In this document: positions 1-7,683 of the stretch, one piece after another
Layout of the letters: each line of letters begins with the position of its first letter
Position numbering within the stretch: the stretch's first letter is position 1
Assembly: GCF_043641075.1 (NCBI RefSeq)
Contig: NZ_JBHZRC010000015.1
Span: 1 to 64,000 of the forward strand
Direction: 5' to 3'
From: Bacillus_BD oryzisoli_A
GTDB taxonomy: Bacteria; Bacillota; Bacilli; Bacillales; Cytobacillaceae
Length of the DNA stretch: 64,000 bases
The notes under the pieces: model-generated
Databases searched by the model: none
What the model was told of the DNA's origin: nothing
The model's input: only the letters and a program-made list of their open reading frames with translations
Made by a program: the position numbers and the translations under genes

Positions 1-2
1 AT

Positions 3-77
3 TCCGCAGTAGCTCAGTGGTAGAGCTATCGGCTGTTAACCGATCGGTCGTAGGTTCGAGTCCTACCTGCGGAGCCA
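3..77 (+). tRNA. tRNA-Asn (anticodon GTT)
   Basis: A complete cloverleaf can be folded. The 7-bp acceptor stem pairs positions 3-9 with 67-73, the D-loop carries AGCTCAGTGGTAGAGC, the anticodon loop CTGTTAA has GTT at 35-37, and the T-arm has GGTTCGAGTCC. The 3' CCA (75-77) is encoded, as is usual in Bacillus. It may be the last member of a tRNA cluster that starts before the window. Confidence 0.97.
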
Positions 78-105
78 GTTTCTTAAATTACATACAATTA
101 ATAAT

Positions 106-135
106 AGAGACCTAATCCCTTGATTAGGTCTCTTT
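106..135 (+). terminator. Rho-independent terminator of the tRNA unit
   Basis: A perfect 11-bp stem (106-116 with 123-133), a 6-nt loop, and a short T run after it. It ends transcription of the tRNA gene and separates it from the minus-strand gene that follows. Confidence 0.85.
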
Positions 136-217
136 CTTCATTGTTATAGATTCTTTATCAATCATTCTTGGAATCTATAATAATAGATTCAATCTCTTAT
201 CCTTCCATCTTATTTTG

Positions 218-445
218 TTAATCAAACCAGAACGGTTTTCTTTTGCTTTGGCGATCCTCGCCAACATGATCATAATGTTTATGATCATGGCCATGATGTT
301 TATCATCATCCTTTTTAATAATGACCACATCATCTGCGAAAATAATCACTTTATCAACCTTAATAATGAGGTTTCCATCATCATCAAACATTCCGGTAAG
401 ATTGCCTTTATCGAAACGAATGTGGTGATGTTTTTTTTCTTCCAT
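218..445 (-). CDS. Small His/Asp-rich protein of unknown function
   Basis: 75 residues with a good ribosome binding site (AAAGGAGG) a few bases before the ATG at 445. The N-terminus has HHH at residues 6-8 and the second half is rich in His, Asp and Lys (KHHGHDHKHYDH near residues 50-60), which suggests metal binding or a coat-type protein. The middle reads like a short beta-strand domain, with 'GNLTGMFDDDGNLIIKVDKV' near 14-33. No family is recognised. It is a single-gene unit in the opposite direction to its neighbours. An overlapping plus-strand ORF at 215-517 is low-complexity and has no ribosome binding site, so this strand is preferred. Confidence 0.6.
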   Translation of the reverse strand: MEEKKHHHIRFDKGNLTGMFDDDGNLIIKVDKVIIFADDVVIIKKDDDKHHGHDHKHYDHVGEDRQSKRKPFWFD

Positions 446-680
446 TCATTTTCCTCCTTTCAATCTTCTACAATTAAATTATGCTTTCTAGTAACAGAAG
501 GTATGGACAAGTACTAAAAAGCGGCAGTCCATTTTTCTATTTTTTTAAACTCGCTATTAAACATCTTGCTGATTTTAAAAGTAGAACATCAACTACTGAT
601 GCAACGTTTGGGACGTAAACTTTGTACATGCTGCAATGTTCAGATAAAATAAAACTAATTTTAAAAAAGGAGGGGACTAA

Positions 681-1397
681 ATGAAGATTGCTTTTATTTC
701 GGATATCCACGGAAATGCCAATGCACTTGATGCAGTGCTAGAGGATATCAATGGACGTTCTGTTGATAAAATTTGTGTTCTTGGAGACATTTGTTATCGC
801 GGACCTGAGTCGCAGCGTTCACTGGATCTTGTTCGCTCGTTACATACAGATGTGATCAAGGGGAATGCGGATGAATGGGTGATCCGCGGAGTGAATAAGG
901 GAGAGGTCGCCGATCATGTGCTTGGAATGATGAATAAGGAACGGGATTGGATTTGTTCCCAGTTGGATGATGAAGCCATTAGTTACCTTAAGGGTCTGCC
1001 TACAGAATTAAAGCTGGAGGAGGAGGGTGTAACGATTCATGCCTATCATGCGACACCTAGCAGTCTTTTTGATATTGTGCTTCCTCATGAAAGTGAAGAA
1101 ACACTAGAAAGGAAAATGATGGTTCAATCGGCTGATATTTATATTTATGCACATATCCATCGACCGTATATACGATTTTTGAATGGAAAATGCATTATTA
1201 ATATAGGCAGTGTCGGGCTTCCTTTTGATGGAAATGATAAGGCCTCATATGCGCTATTGGATCTACACGAGGGCAGCTGCCAAACCTCGATTGTGAGGGT
1301 GGCATACGATGTGAACCAAACGATTCAGCAGTTTGCCGAATCAGATTACCCGAATCGTGATCAGCTTATTTCTATTTTAAAAAATGCACGGATATAG
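681..1397 (+). CDS. Metallophosphoesterase, calcineurin-like (YfcE/MJ0936 type)
   Basis: 238 residues, preceded by AAAAAAGGAGGGG. The two-metal phosphoesterase motifs are in order: D-x-H (SDIHGN, residues 7-12), GD (VLGDICYRGP, about 34-43), GN-D (KGNADEW, about 60-66), a His near 120 (HAYHATPS) and the final GH-like AHIH near 157. These ligands bind two divalent metals and hydrolyse phosphomonoesters or diesters; the natural substrate cannot be read from sequence. It stands alone, with a terminator straight after the stop codon. Confidence 0.85.
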   Translation: MKIAFISDIHGNANALDAVLEDINGRSVDKICVLGDICYRGPESQRSLDLVRSLHTDVIKGNADEWVIRGVNKGEVADHVLGMMNKERDWICSQLDDEAISYLKGLPTELKLEEEGVTIHAYHATPSSLFDIVLPHESEETLERKMMVQSADIYIYAHIHRPYIRFLNGKCIINIGSVGLPFDGNDKASYALLDLHEGSCQTSIVRVAYDVNQTIQQFAESDYPNRDQLISILKNARI

Positions 1398-1398
1398 C

Positions 1399-1438
1399 AA
1401 AAAGGGCTCCTTTGCACATGAGGCAGGAGCCTTTTTAA
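1399..1438. terminator. Bidirectional terminator between convergent genes
   Basis: An A-rich stem (about 1399-1411 with 1424-1436, one bulged G) with T runs on both sides, lying between the phosphoesterase stop and the stop of the minus-strand kinase. It can serve both. Confidence 0.8.
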
Positions 1439-1448
1439 AAAAAGAAAT

Positions 1449-2684
1449 TTATACTGGAATCGTAATCGTAAACGTCGTACCATTGCCTTTCTCGCTATCC
1501 ACTTTAATCGTTCCTTTTACCTTATGGATGGTACTGTACACCATCAGCATTCCGAGGCCTGTCCCGTGATTTTTCGTAGAATAAAAGGGTTTGCCTAAAC
1601 GAGCAATCTGTTCTTCTGTCATGCCGATTCCTGTGTCTTTTATCGAGATGATAATTTGATTTTTCCGTTCAAACACGTGAATCGATAGAATTCCACCTGT
1701 ATCCTTCATTGATTCAATTCCATTTTTACATAAGTTGATTAAACATTGTTGAATTTGATTCTTATCGTACTTTCTTTTTAACGTGTTCTGAAAGGAAAGA
1801 TGAATTTCCACCTGGTGCATATGGGCATAAGGCTGAAGAATGTTCTTCGTATACTCAACCTCTTCTTTAAAATCGGAATAAACCATGTTTTCACTTTGCG
1901 GTCTGGAGTAGGCTAGAAAATCATTGACGATTTGCTCAGCTCGCTGCAGCTCTAGTAAGGAATATTCAATATAGCCTTTTTCCTTTCTTGGTATATCCTT
2001 TGATTCGTTTAATAGCTGCAGGAAACCATTTGTCACCGTAAGCGGATTTCGAATCTCATGGGCCACACTTGCTGATAGCTCACTGATCAAATGTAACCGT
2101 TCCGAATGGACAAAAGCTTCTCGTGCTTTCATATTGGCAATGATTTTCTCGATTAAGAAAGTCAGAATAAAGGTCATCACAATATAGGTTGATAGGGAAT
2201 TGATAGCCAAAATCCAGAATTCTTGATTTAACGGTACTTGAAAAGCTAATGTAATAAGATAAAAAAGGATGGTAAAAAAAGAAACTGAAACCGCTAAGGA
2301 AATTCTGTGATTTTTTTCTAATCGCTGAAACCTTCTGCTCCATATTTGGATGAATGGAAATATAACCGTATTATATAGAAATGCCTGAATTGCACCATCG
2401 CCGCCAATAATCAAACAACGGTAGGTGATAAGAATAAGATAAAGAATAAAGCCATATTTATATCCACCGTATAGTGCAACGAGAATTAAAGGGATTGAAC
2501 GTAAGTCAAAAATAAACCCGCTCTCCAAGTGAATAGGAAATGACATACATAATATCATCGAAACCGCTGCAAGAATCACAATAACCAGATTACTTAACAC
2601 ATGCGTCCGATTTTCAAAAAAGACAAGGTATGTCAAAACCGGCAAAAGTAAAAATAAAAAATTCAATAAAAGGGATTCTAACAA
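1449..2684 (-). CDS. KinB-like membrane sensor histidine kinase (sporulation type)
   Basis: The open frame reaches 2792, but a TTG at 2684 lies about 9 bases after GGGAGGAG and gives a start just before the first hydrophobic segment, as in KinB, so 411 residues are proposed. There are six hydrophobic segments in the first 180 residues (5TM LytS-like sensor type), including the PLILVALYGGYKYG loop. Then come the HisKA H-box AHEIRNPLT (His about 209), N-box (CLINLCKNGIESM) and G boxes (DTGIGM, GTGLGM). Family knowledge: KinB phosphorylates Spo0F to start the sporulation phosphorelay. No response regulator is next to it, which fits an orphan phosphorelay kinase. The signal sensed is unknown. Confidence 0.8.
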   Translation of the reverse strand: MLESLLLNFLFLLLPVLTYLVFFENRTHVLSNLVIVILAAVSMILCMSFPIHLESGFIFDLRSIPLILVALYGGYKYGFILYLILITYRCLIIGGDGAIQAFLYNTVIFPFIQIWSRRFQRLEKNHRISLAVSVSFFTILFYLITLAFQVPLNQEFWILAINSLSTYIVMTFILTFLIEKIIANMKAREAFVHSERLHLISELSASVAHEIRNPLTVTNGFLQLLNESKDIPRKEKGYIEYSLLELQRAEQIVNDFLAYSRPQSENMVYSDFKEEVEYTKNILQPYAHMHQVEIHLSFQNTLKRKYDKNQIQQCLINLCKNGIESMKDTGGILSIHVFERKNQIIISIKDTGIGMTEEQIARLGKPFYSTKNHGTGLGMLMVYSTIHKVKGTIKVDSEKGNGTTFTITIPV

Positions 2685-2824
2685 ACCACAAGCTCCTCCC
2701 ATCAAAAAAATCACAATCCTAGCTATTCTACCATAATAATCAAAGCAAATCCTTCCTTTTTTGAAGCATTGGTTCGGTTCTTTTGCCACCATTTAGTGTT
2801 GGCTGGATGTAAAGAGAAAATACT

Positions 2825-2886
2825 TTAACGCATTAACAAAGCGGGGGACTGACCCCCGGTGCGTTAATGCGCGAAAGTCAATCCCC
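2825..2886. repeat. Dispersed palindromic repeat, GGGGGAC/GTCCCCC type
   Basis: Contains TTAACGCATTAAC, a GGGGGACTGACCCCC core, GCGTTAATGCG and a further CCCCC. It can fold into a nested hairpin. It is related to the element at 6131-6224 and lies between the kinase promoter region and the codA stop. Confidence 0.6.
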
Positions 2887-2900
2887 CTTGTTTAAGTATA

Positions 2901-4169
2901 TTATTTGTTAAAGTTGATTCTTTCTTCCGTTTGTCCAAGTTTGATGCTGGTTTTAGCTGGCTTGGTTTGGGCGATCACACTACCGTTTCGAATCGAGCAG
3001 GTAACCGTTGCTTGTTTGCGGATCACTTCGTATTCGTTTTCGGCAGACAATATAATGAGGTTGGCTGGTTTGCCTTCTTCAATTCCGTAGCGATCTTCGA
3101 TATTTAATGTTCTAGCACTATTAGCAGTGATAAGGTCAATTGAGTCAACAATCTGCTCGTAGCCCATCAATTGGGAGGCATGAATGCCCATATGCAGTAC
3201 CTGTAGCATATTGCCTGTTCCAAGCGGATACCATGGATCAAAAATATCATCATGACCAAAGCATACATTTAATCCTGCCTCGAGCAGCTCTTTTACTCGT
3301 GTTAAGCCTCTGCGTTTCGGATACGTATCAAATCGGCCTTGAAGATGAATATTTACAAGCGGATTTGAAACAAAGTTGATATCCGACATTTTTAATAAAC
3401 GGAATAATTTATACGTGTACGCATCATTGTAGGATCCCATCGCAGTTGTATGGCTTGCAGTTGTACGTGCACCAAGTCCGCGTTCGTATGCTTCCTTTGC
3501 TACCACCTCGACAAAGCGGGATTGCTCATCATCAATTTCGTCACAGTGGATATCCACTAAACGATCATATTTTTCTGCCAGGTCAAAGGCAATTTTCATC
3601 GAATCCACGCCGTATTCTCTAGTGAATTCAAAGTGGGGGATACCGCCGACAGCATCTGCACCCATTTTTAAAGACTCTTCCATTAGCTCCGCGCCGTTCG
3701 GATAAGAAAGAATGCCTTCCTGCGGGAAAGCCACCAGCTGAAGGTCCACATATGGTGACATTTCTTCTTTTACCTCAAGCATTGCTTTTAAAGCGATAAG
3801 CGTTGGGTCTGTCACATCTACATGTGTACGAACATGCTGAATTCCCTGTGCAATCTGCCATTTCAAGGCTGTTTTGGCTCTTGTTTTTACATCTTCAAAT
3901 GTCAGTGTTTCCTTACGCTCGGACCATCTTTGGATCCCTTCAAAAAGAGTGCCGCTATGATTCCAATCAGGTTCACCTGCTGTCAGGGTCGTATCCAGGT
4001 GAATATGCGGGTCAATAAAAGGTGGGAGGACGAGTGAGCCCGCCGCATCAATGATTTCACGGTCTGTCGTTTCGATCTCAGCCTGTGTAATCTGCGTGAA
4101 TTTTCCGTCCTCAATCACAATATTCCATAATCCAGTTTTTCCTCTAAGCGTTGCATTTTTAATAATCAT
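2901..4169 (-). CDS. codA: Cytosine deaminase
   Basis: 422 residues. A metal-dependent amidohydrolase of the cytosine deaminase branch: metal-binding H-x-H at residues 55-57 (IDPHIHLDTTL), a later HCDE with the catalytic Glu (DIHCDEIDDEQ), ASHTTAM, and GHDDIFDPWYPLG carrying the last metal Asp. It converts cytosine to uracil and ammonia for pyrimidine salvage. Its start is 3 bp after the codB stop, so the two are co-translated. The length matches the family (about 420-430). Expression should follow the PyrR-type leader upstream of codB. Confidence 0.95.
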   Translation of the reverse strand: MIIKNATLRGKTGLWNIVIEDGKFTQITQAEIETTDREIIDAAGSLVLPPFIDPHIHLDTTLTAGEPDWNHSGTLFEGIQRWSERKETLTFEDVKTRAKTALKWQIAQGIQHVRTHVDVTDPTLIALKAMLEVKEEMSPYVDLQLVAFPQEGILSYPNGAELMEESLKMGADAVGGIPHFEFTREYGVDSMKIAFDLAEKYDRLVDIHCDEIDDEQSRFVEVVAKEAYERGLGARTTASHTTAMGSYNDAYTYKLFRLLKMSDINFVSNPLVNIHLQGRFDTYPKRRGLTRVKELLEAGLNVCFGHDDIFDPWYPLGTGNMLQVLHMGIHASQLMGYEQIVDSIDLITANSARTLNIEDRYGIEEGKPANLIILSAENEYEVIRKQATVTCSIRNGSVIAQTKPAKTSIKLGQTEERINFNK

Positions 4170-4172
4170 CTA

Positions 4173-5453
4173 TTAGCTCACCTTTTCATTCAATTTACGT
4201 ACAGTCTTAGGTGCGAATAAAGGCGCACTTTTCATAAGAACTACATATAGGATGATCGATCCGACAAGTCCATTAATTGGCGCGATGCCTGGTACTAGCT
4301 CTGCAGCGGCTACTCCGCCAGCCCATGCTAGAATGGCCATCCAGTTCACTGATTTAAACGTCATTTTTTCAAATTTACGCTTATATTTCTCACGGCTTAG
4401 GAAGAAGTAATCAGCGATAATAATGGCTCCGATAGAAGGAAGCGCTGAACCTAGTACAGTTAAGAATCCAGTAAAGTTGTTGTACAGCCACATCGCTGCG
4501 ATCGTTCCAAGAATACCATTGAACACGACAAATTTATTTCTGCCCCATTTTGTGATGGTTGTATAGCCTAAGCTTGATGCGTATAATGCATTTTCATTCG
4601 TTGTCCAAATATTAAGGCCAAGTACGATAATCGCTGGTAAAATTAGTCCTTGTAAAAACATGACATCTGAGATATCTGATTTGCCATAAGTCATTGCTCC
4701 GATTGCACCGAACAAGAACATTAATGAGTTTCCTAGGAAGAAAGCAATCCCTGTTGCGGTTACAGCTGACTTAGGTGTTTTGGCAAAGCGGGTAAAGTCA
4801 GGTGTCAAAGTCCCGGCGCTAACGAAGGAGCCGATACAAATCGTTAAGGCTGCGGCAATTCCAAGGCCTTGAACCGGCTGATAAGCCATTAAGCCTTCCA
4901 TACCACCGATTGTTTCCGTTGCTTCAGAAACAGAGTAGCCTCCAAGGATGGCAATTGCAGGTACGGCCACCATTCCAAGTATAGCTAGAGCTTTCATTCC
5001 ATAAATGGCTGTTAGAGTCATTAACATTCCTGAAAGTACGATAAGAAGATATAAATTAATACCAGTTGCTTTATATACAGGTACGGCAAACATTGCCACA
5101 CCAACACCAAACCATCCAACCTGAGTGGTCGCCAGTAGAAAAGAGGATAGATAGGAACCTTTTACGCCAAAAGCATATTTTGTTAAAAGATGTGTGGATA
5201 ATCCTGTTTTTGCCGCGATATGGGCAAGGGCACCGGTATAAATGCCAAGTAATAGATTCCCAGCCAGAATGACTAGAATAAATGTTTTAAAGCTTAGACC
5301 GTTGCCGAGTGTTCCACCAGCCCACATGCTTGCGGAGAAGAACGTTAATCCAAGCATGACCGCGAGAATTTTCCAAAATCCGCTTCGATGTTTTTGTGGT
5401 ACAGGTGATAATGAGAATTCTAAATCTTTGTTTTCCATTTCCAATTCCTCCAA
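4173..5453 (-). CDS. codB: Cytosine permease (NCS1 family)
   Basis: 426 residues with about 12 membrane segments and the NCS1 nucleobase transporter layout (the N-terminal ASMWAGGTLGNGLSFKTF region is typical of CodB). It carries cytosine inward by H+ or Na+ symport. It is the first gene of the codBA pair, with GGAGG eight to nine bases before the ATG. The 170-nt leader before it holds a PyrR-binding RNA and an intrinsic terminator, so uptake and deamination are expected to be switched off when uridine nucleotides are plentiful. Some annotations start at the downstream in-frame ATG at codon 6, also plausible. Confidence 0.93.
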   Translation of the reverse strand: MEELEMENKDLEFSLSPVPQKHRSGFWKILAVMLGLTFFSASMWAGGTLGNGLSFKTFILVILAGNLLLGIYTGALAHIAAKTGLSTHLLTKYAFGVKGSYLSSFLLATTQVGWFGVGVAMFAVPVYKATGINLYLLIVLSGMLMTLTAIYGMKALAILGMVAVPAIAILGGYSVSEATETIGGMEGLMAYQPVQGLGIAAALTICIGSFVSAGTLTPDFTRFAKTPKSAVTATGIAFFLGNSLMFLFGAIGAMTYGKSDISDVMFLQGLILPAIIVLGLNIWTTNENALYASSLGYTTITKWGRNKFVVFNGILGTIAAMWLYNNFTGFLTVLGSALPSIGAIIIADYFFLSREKYKRKFEKMTFKSVNWMAILAWAGGVAAAELVPGIAPINGLVGSIILYVVLMKSAPLFAPKTVRKLNEKVS

Positions 5454-5492
5454 TAAAGTATTTTTGGAACTGGTACCGACGTTTTTGGCAAT

Positions 5493-5528
5493 AAAAAAAG
5501 GTTTATTGCCAGATACGACAATAAACCT
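5493..5528 (-). terminator. Attenuator terminator in the codBA leader
   Basis: A perfect 10-bp stem AGGTTTATTG/CAATAAACCT (5519-5528 with 5499-5508) followed on the minus strand by seven T, about 40 bases before the codB start. Confidence 0.85.
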
Positions 5529-5640
5529 CTTCTACTTATCCATAGACAGATAGGTATAGCAAAATAGAGCATACCCCGCCTATGATAAATGTCCGTTGTC
5601 CTTGTCAGCCTCTCTGGACTGAATTAAAGGTACCAGTATT
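5493..5640 (-). promoter_or_regulatory. PyrR-binding pyrimidine attenuator leader of codBA
   Basis: Read on the minus strand, the leader carries AGTCCAGAGAGGCTGACAAG (around 5602-5621), the conserved PyrR-binding loop of Bacillus pyr operons, followed by a small GGTATGC/GCTATACC hairpin and then a strong terminator (5493-5528). Known mechanism: UMP-bound PyrR stabilises the binding hairpin, which prevents the antiterminator and lets the terminator form. Placing it upstream of cytosine salvage genes fits this logic. Confidence 0.85.
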
Positions 5641-5651
5641 TAATTGAGTTT

Positions 5652-5680
5652 ATTATTGCAGGAAAAAGATAGACTGTCAA
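5652..5680 (-). promoter_or_regulatory. Sigma-A promoter of codBA
   Basis: On the minus strand TTGACA (5675-5680), a 17-bp spacer and AATAAT (5652-5657). Transcription would begin near 5645, just before the PyrR leader. Confidence 0.75.
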
Positions 5681-5750
5681 CAGTGAATTTTCGAGTAAAT
5701 GCAATTTTCCATAAAGAAGGTTTATAGATTTGGGTTAGGACGGGAATAAA

Positions 5751-5778
5751 AAACAGGCATCCGTCAAGGTGCCTGAGT
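5751..5778 (-). terminator. Terminator after the HesB-like selenoprotein gene
   Basis: On the minus strand CAGGCA (about 5770) pairs with TGCCTG, followed by six T, a few bases after the TAA at 5785-5787. A dedicated terminator immediately after the full-length reading frame supports the view that the gene extends through the internal TGA. Confidence 0.7.
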
Positions 5779-5784
5779 TATTTT

Positions 5785-6054
5785 TTAACAGCTTTGCATA
5801 CCTACTAAAACAAAGCCGCGATATTCATTGTAATCTAAAGCAAGACTATTCGTGAATTCCATAATGTCCCGTTCAATAGCTATTTGTACACCATTGATTA
5901 CTTCTACTTGATCATCTTCCTGTGGCTCATCCAGAGACACACCAATCTCCGGGCCCCCTCAGCCATAGCCTGAAAAATACAAGCGAACTCCAGATTTATT
6001 CTGCGAAGCCAACAAAGCAGTCAGCTCATCACGAGCAATATCCGTAACCTTCAA
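5785..6054 (-). CDS. HesB/IscA-like selenoprotein (in-frame UGA = Sec32)
   Basis: An 89-residue frame read from TTG at 6054 to TAA at 5785, broken only by TGA at 5959-5961. Translated through it, the protein starts MKVTDIARDEL, continues VRLYFSGYG-U-GGPEIGVSLDEP, and ends in Cys89. This is the HesB/IscA fold used in iron-sulfur cluster handling. The UGA sits exactly where the family has its first conserved cluster Cys (G-x-G-C-x-G-P). A HesB-like seleno/Cys family of this size is established. The hairpin directly after the UGA looks like a bacterial SECIS. Automatic callers split or miss the gene. Alternatives are a nonsense mutation or a sequencing error, but the frame, length and terminator are all intact. 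Start choice is less sure, because the TTG follows GGAGAAGG closely. Confidence 0.85.
5931..5952 (-). promoter_or_regulatory. Bacterial SECIS-like hairpin downstream of the UGA
   Basis: On the mRNA, CCGGAGA pairs with UCUCUGG (7 bp with one G-U), closing the loop UUGGUGUG. The stem begins 7 nt and the loop 14 nt after the UGA, and a GG lies at loop positions 3-4. If the U-G pair closes, the loop is UGGUGU and the G comes second. This agrees with bSECIS rules (a short stem-loop just after UGA with a G early in the apical loop, recognised by SelB). Confidence 0.65.
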
Positions 6055-6101
6055 CCTTCTCCATCCCTCTCTATAAAATTATAATAATATGAACCTAATA
6101 A

Positions 6102-6119
6102 TATACCATATGGGGTATA
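6102..6119. promoter_or_regulatory. TATACC...GGTATA palindrome upstream of the HesB-like gene
   Basis: TATACC at 6102-6107 and GGTATA at 6114-6119, separated by ATATGG, about 50 bp before the TTG start and just upstream of a TATAAT-like box (about 6078-6083, minus strand). It resembles operators of CsoR/CstR-family repressors (ATACCC/GGGTAT type). The assignment to a family is an inference. Confidence 0.4.
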
Positions 6120-6130
6120 AAGTAAAGCCC

Positions 6131-6224
6131 TTTAGCACAGTAATACGCTGGGGGACAGTCCCCCAATGCGTTACTGTGCTACCGAGGTGGGGGTCTGTCC
6201 CCCAACGCTTTAGAGCAGTAACGG
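6131..6224. repeat. Dispersed palindromic repeat, GGGGGAC/GTCCCCC type
   Basis: AGCACAGTAA...GGGGGACAGTCCCCC...TTACTGTGCT forms a long imperfect hairpin, followed by a second GGGGGTCTGTCCCCC core and AGAGCAGTAAC. Same core as 2825-2886. It lies between the HesB-like gene promoter and the heat-shock gene. Confidence 0.65.
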
Positions 6225-6299
6225 GCTTGTTTTTTCACATCTTTTGGATGCCTGCATAGGATATGGAGGATAGTTTCTTGCCTGGGAGGGGATGACCAG

Positions 6300-6758
6300 A
6301 TGTTTGAGCGTAAGAAAAATGAGGGTAATGATCATTTTGGAGAGTTAATGAGGCCGATTAATCAATTTTTAAATGAGAAGCCTGTAAAGGGATTTTTGCA
6401 GCAGATCGATGAACTGTTTCAAAAGTCTTTCACATTTACACCTTCTATCAATGTGGACGTCGTGGAAACAGAACAAGATTATCGCATAACTTCAGAGCTT
6501 CCGGGAATCAAACGGGAACAAATTGACATTGATATTATTGATCATTACGTAACAATCACCGTTCAATCATCCGAGTCCTTAACGGAAGAAGATGAAAACC
6601 GAGTTGTGGTTAGAAGGCAGCATTCGATGCAGCGATCAAGCAGAACCATTTCATTGCCGCAGCCGATTAATGAAAAAACGGTAAAAGCTTCATATAAAGA
6701 TGGATTGCTGGAAATTATTGTTCCTAAGGTAAAGGGAAGGAAAATTTACTTAGAATAG
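6300..6758 (+). CDS. Hsp20/alpha-crystallin small heat-shock protein
   Basis: 152 residues, with GGGAGGGG before the ATG. The alpha-crystallin domain spans about residues 48-145, starting at VDVVETEQDYRITSELPG, with the typical A-x-x-x-x-G-L-L segment (KASYKDGLLEIIVPK) near 130-145. The C-terminal tail ends KIYLE rather than a clear I-x-I motif, so oligomer packing may differ. It is an ATP-independent holdase that binds unfolding proteins. Single-gene unit with its own terminator; no CIRCE or CtsR box was recognised upstream. Confidence 0.92.
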   Translation: MFERKKNEGNDHFGELMRPINQFLNEKPVKGFLQQIDELFQKSFTFTPSINVDVVETEQDYRITSELPGIKREQIDIDIIDHYVTITVQSSESLTEEDENRVVVRRQHSMQRSSRTISLPQPINEKTVKASYKDGLLEIIVPKVKGRKIYLE

Positions 6759-6768
6759 CAGGCAAATT

Positions 6769-6800
6769 AAAAACAAGCAGCGGATACTGCTTGTTTTTTG
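6769..6800. terminator. Bidirectional terminator
   Basis: AAAACAAGCAG pairs with CTGCTTGTTTT around a 6-nt loop with T/A runs on both sides. It serves the hsp20 gene and the convergent AraC-type gene. Confidence 0.85.
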
Positions 6801-6810
6801 CTGTCTGGCA

Positions 6811-7683
6811 TTACTTTTTCGAAACGGGAATCCAAATTTCACTCCTAAAAGTAGGTGACGTAACGTACTTATGTTCATTCCAAAGAATTTCTGGTCCTTC
6901 CACTAGCTGGTAATTAGCAGCAGGAAGCCACTCGGAATAAATGCGCCCCCAAATATTCTGCAGTGTATCAGGAAACGGCCCGACAGCTTCGAAAACCGCC
7001 CATGTGGAAGCGGGAACCTCAAGCTGTGCCATATGTTCCGGGCACTCCTTCGTTGTCGCCACCCCAATGTAATGATCAAGCTCGCCTTTTTCCTCCATCC
7101 GACCCTCCGAAAAATTGGTGGATGCACTAAGCAATCCGATTGGTTCGACATTTGAAAGGCTCTTTAACAAGGTGATTTTTTCCATATCAAGACTTTGCCA
7201 CATGGACGAGATTTCCGGATTTACCCCGTTAAAAATAATCGGTACCCGCTTCATCAAGCCTAAAATGCGGAACGCTTCTTTTTCCACAATACGATAGTTC
7301 ATTTCATTTCCCCCTTGAATCGTTAATTGAAAGGTCATTTTCGGAAAAGCCTTCAGAGAATGTCCGCTGCTTCTTGCCTCCGACGGGGTAAGACCGTGCA
7401 GGCTGTGAAACGCACGGGTAAAGGAATCTGCCGAGCTATACCCGTATTTCACCGCAAGATCAATCACTTTTACGGAGCTGTCACGAAGATCAAAGGCTGC
7501 AAGCGTAAGACGTCTGCGGCGAATGTATTCTGCAAGCGGGATCCCCGCAAGAAAGGAAAACATCCGTTTAAATTGATATTCAGAACAAAGCGCAATCCTT
7601 GCAGCCTCCTTTAAATCAATCTCAGCCGTAAGATTTTCTTCTATATAGTTTAACGCTTGGTTCAAGCTTTTAAGAGAATCCAT
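6811..7683 (-). CDS. AraC-family regulator with GyrI-like effector-binding domain
   Basis: The open frame extends to 7779, but ATG at 7683 lies 7 bases after GGAGGT, giving 290 residues starting MDSLKSLNQALNYIEENL. Residues about 1-100 are an AraC DNA-binding domain with two helix-turn-helices (EAARIALCSEYQFKRMFSFLAG and AVKYGYSSADSFTRAFHSLHG). Residues about 125-288 are an AraC_E_bind/GyrI-like domain that usually binds small hydrophobic ligands, as in BmrR or Rob. No obvious target gene is adjacent. A role in drug or stress response is a family-based inference. Confidence 0.88.
   Translation of the reverse strand: MDSLKSLNQALNYIEENLTAEIDLKEAARIALCSEYQFKRMFSFLAGIPLAEYIRRRRLTLAAFDLRDSSVKVIDLAVKYGYSSADSFTRAFHSLHGLTPSEARSSGHSLKAFPKMTFQLTIQGGNEMNYRIVEKEAFRILGLMKRVPIIFNGVNPEISSMWQSLDMEKITLLKSLSNVEPIGLLSASTNFSEGRMEEKGELDHYIGVATTKECPEHMAQLEVPASTWAVFEAVGPFPDTLQNIWGRIYSEWLPAANYQLVEGPEILWNEHKYVTSPTFRSEIWIPVSKK

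Noticed and set aside
215..517. Plus-strand ORF of 100 codons
   Set aside because: Composition is low-complexity (Met, Ile, Phe rich), it has no ribosome binding site, and it is antisense to the His-rich gene that has a good one.
5785..6054. Treating the HesB-like gene as a pseudogene because of TGA
   Set aside because: The only defect is one TGA at the position of a conserved Cys, with a SECIS-like hairpin, intact downstream frame and own terminator. Selenocysteine explains more than decay.
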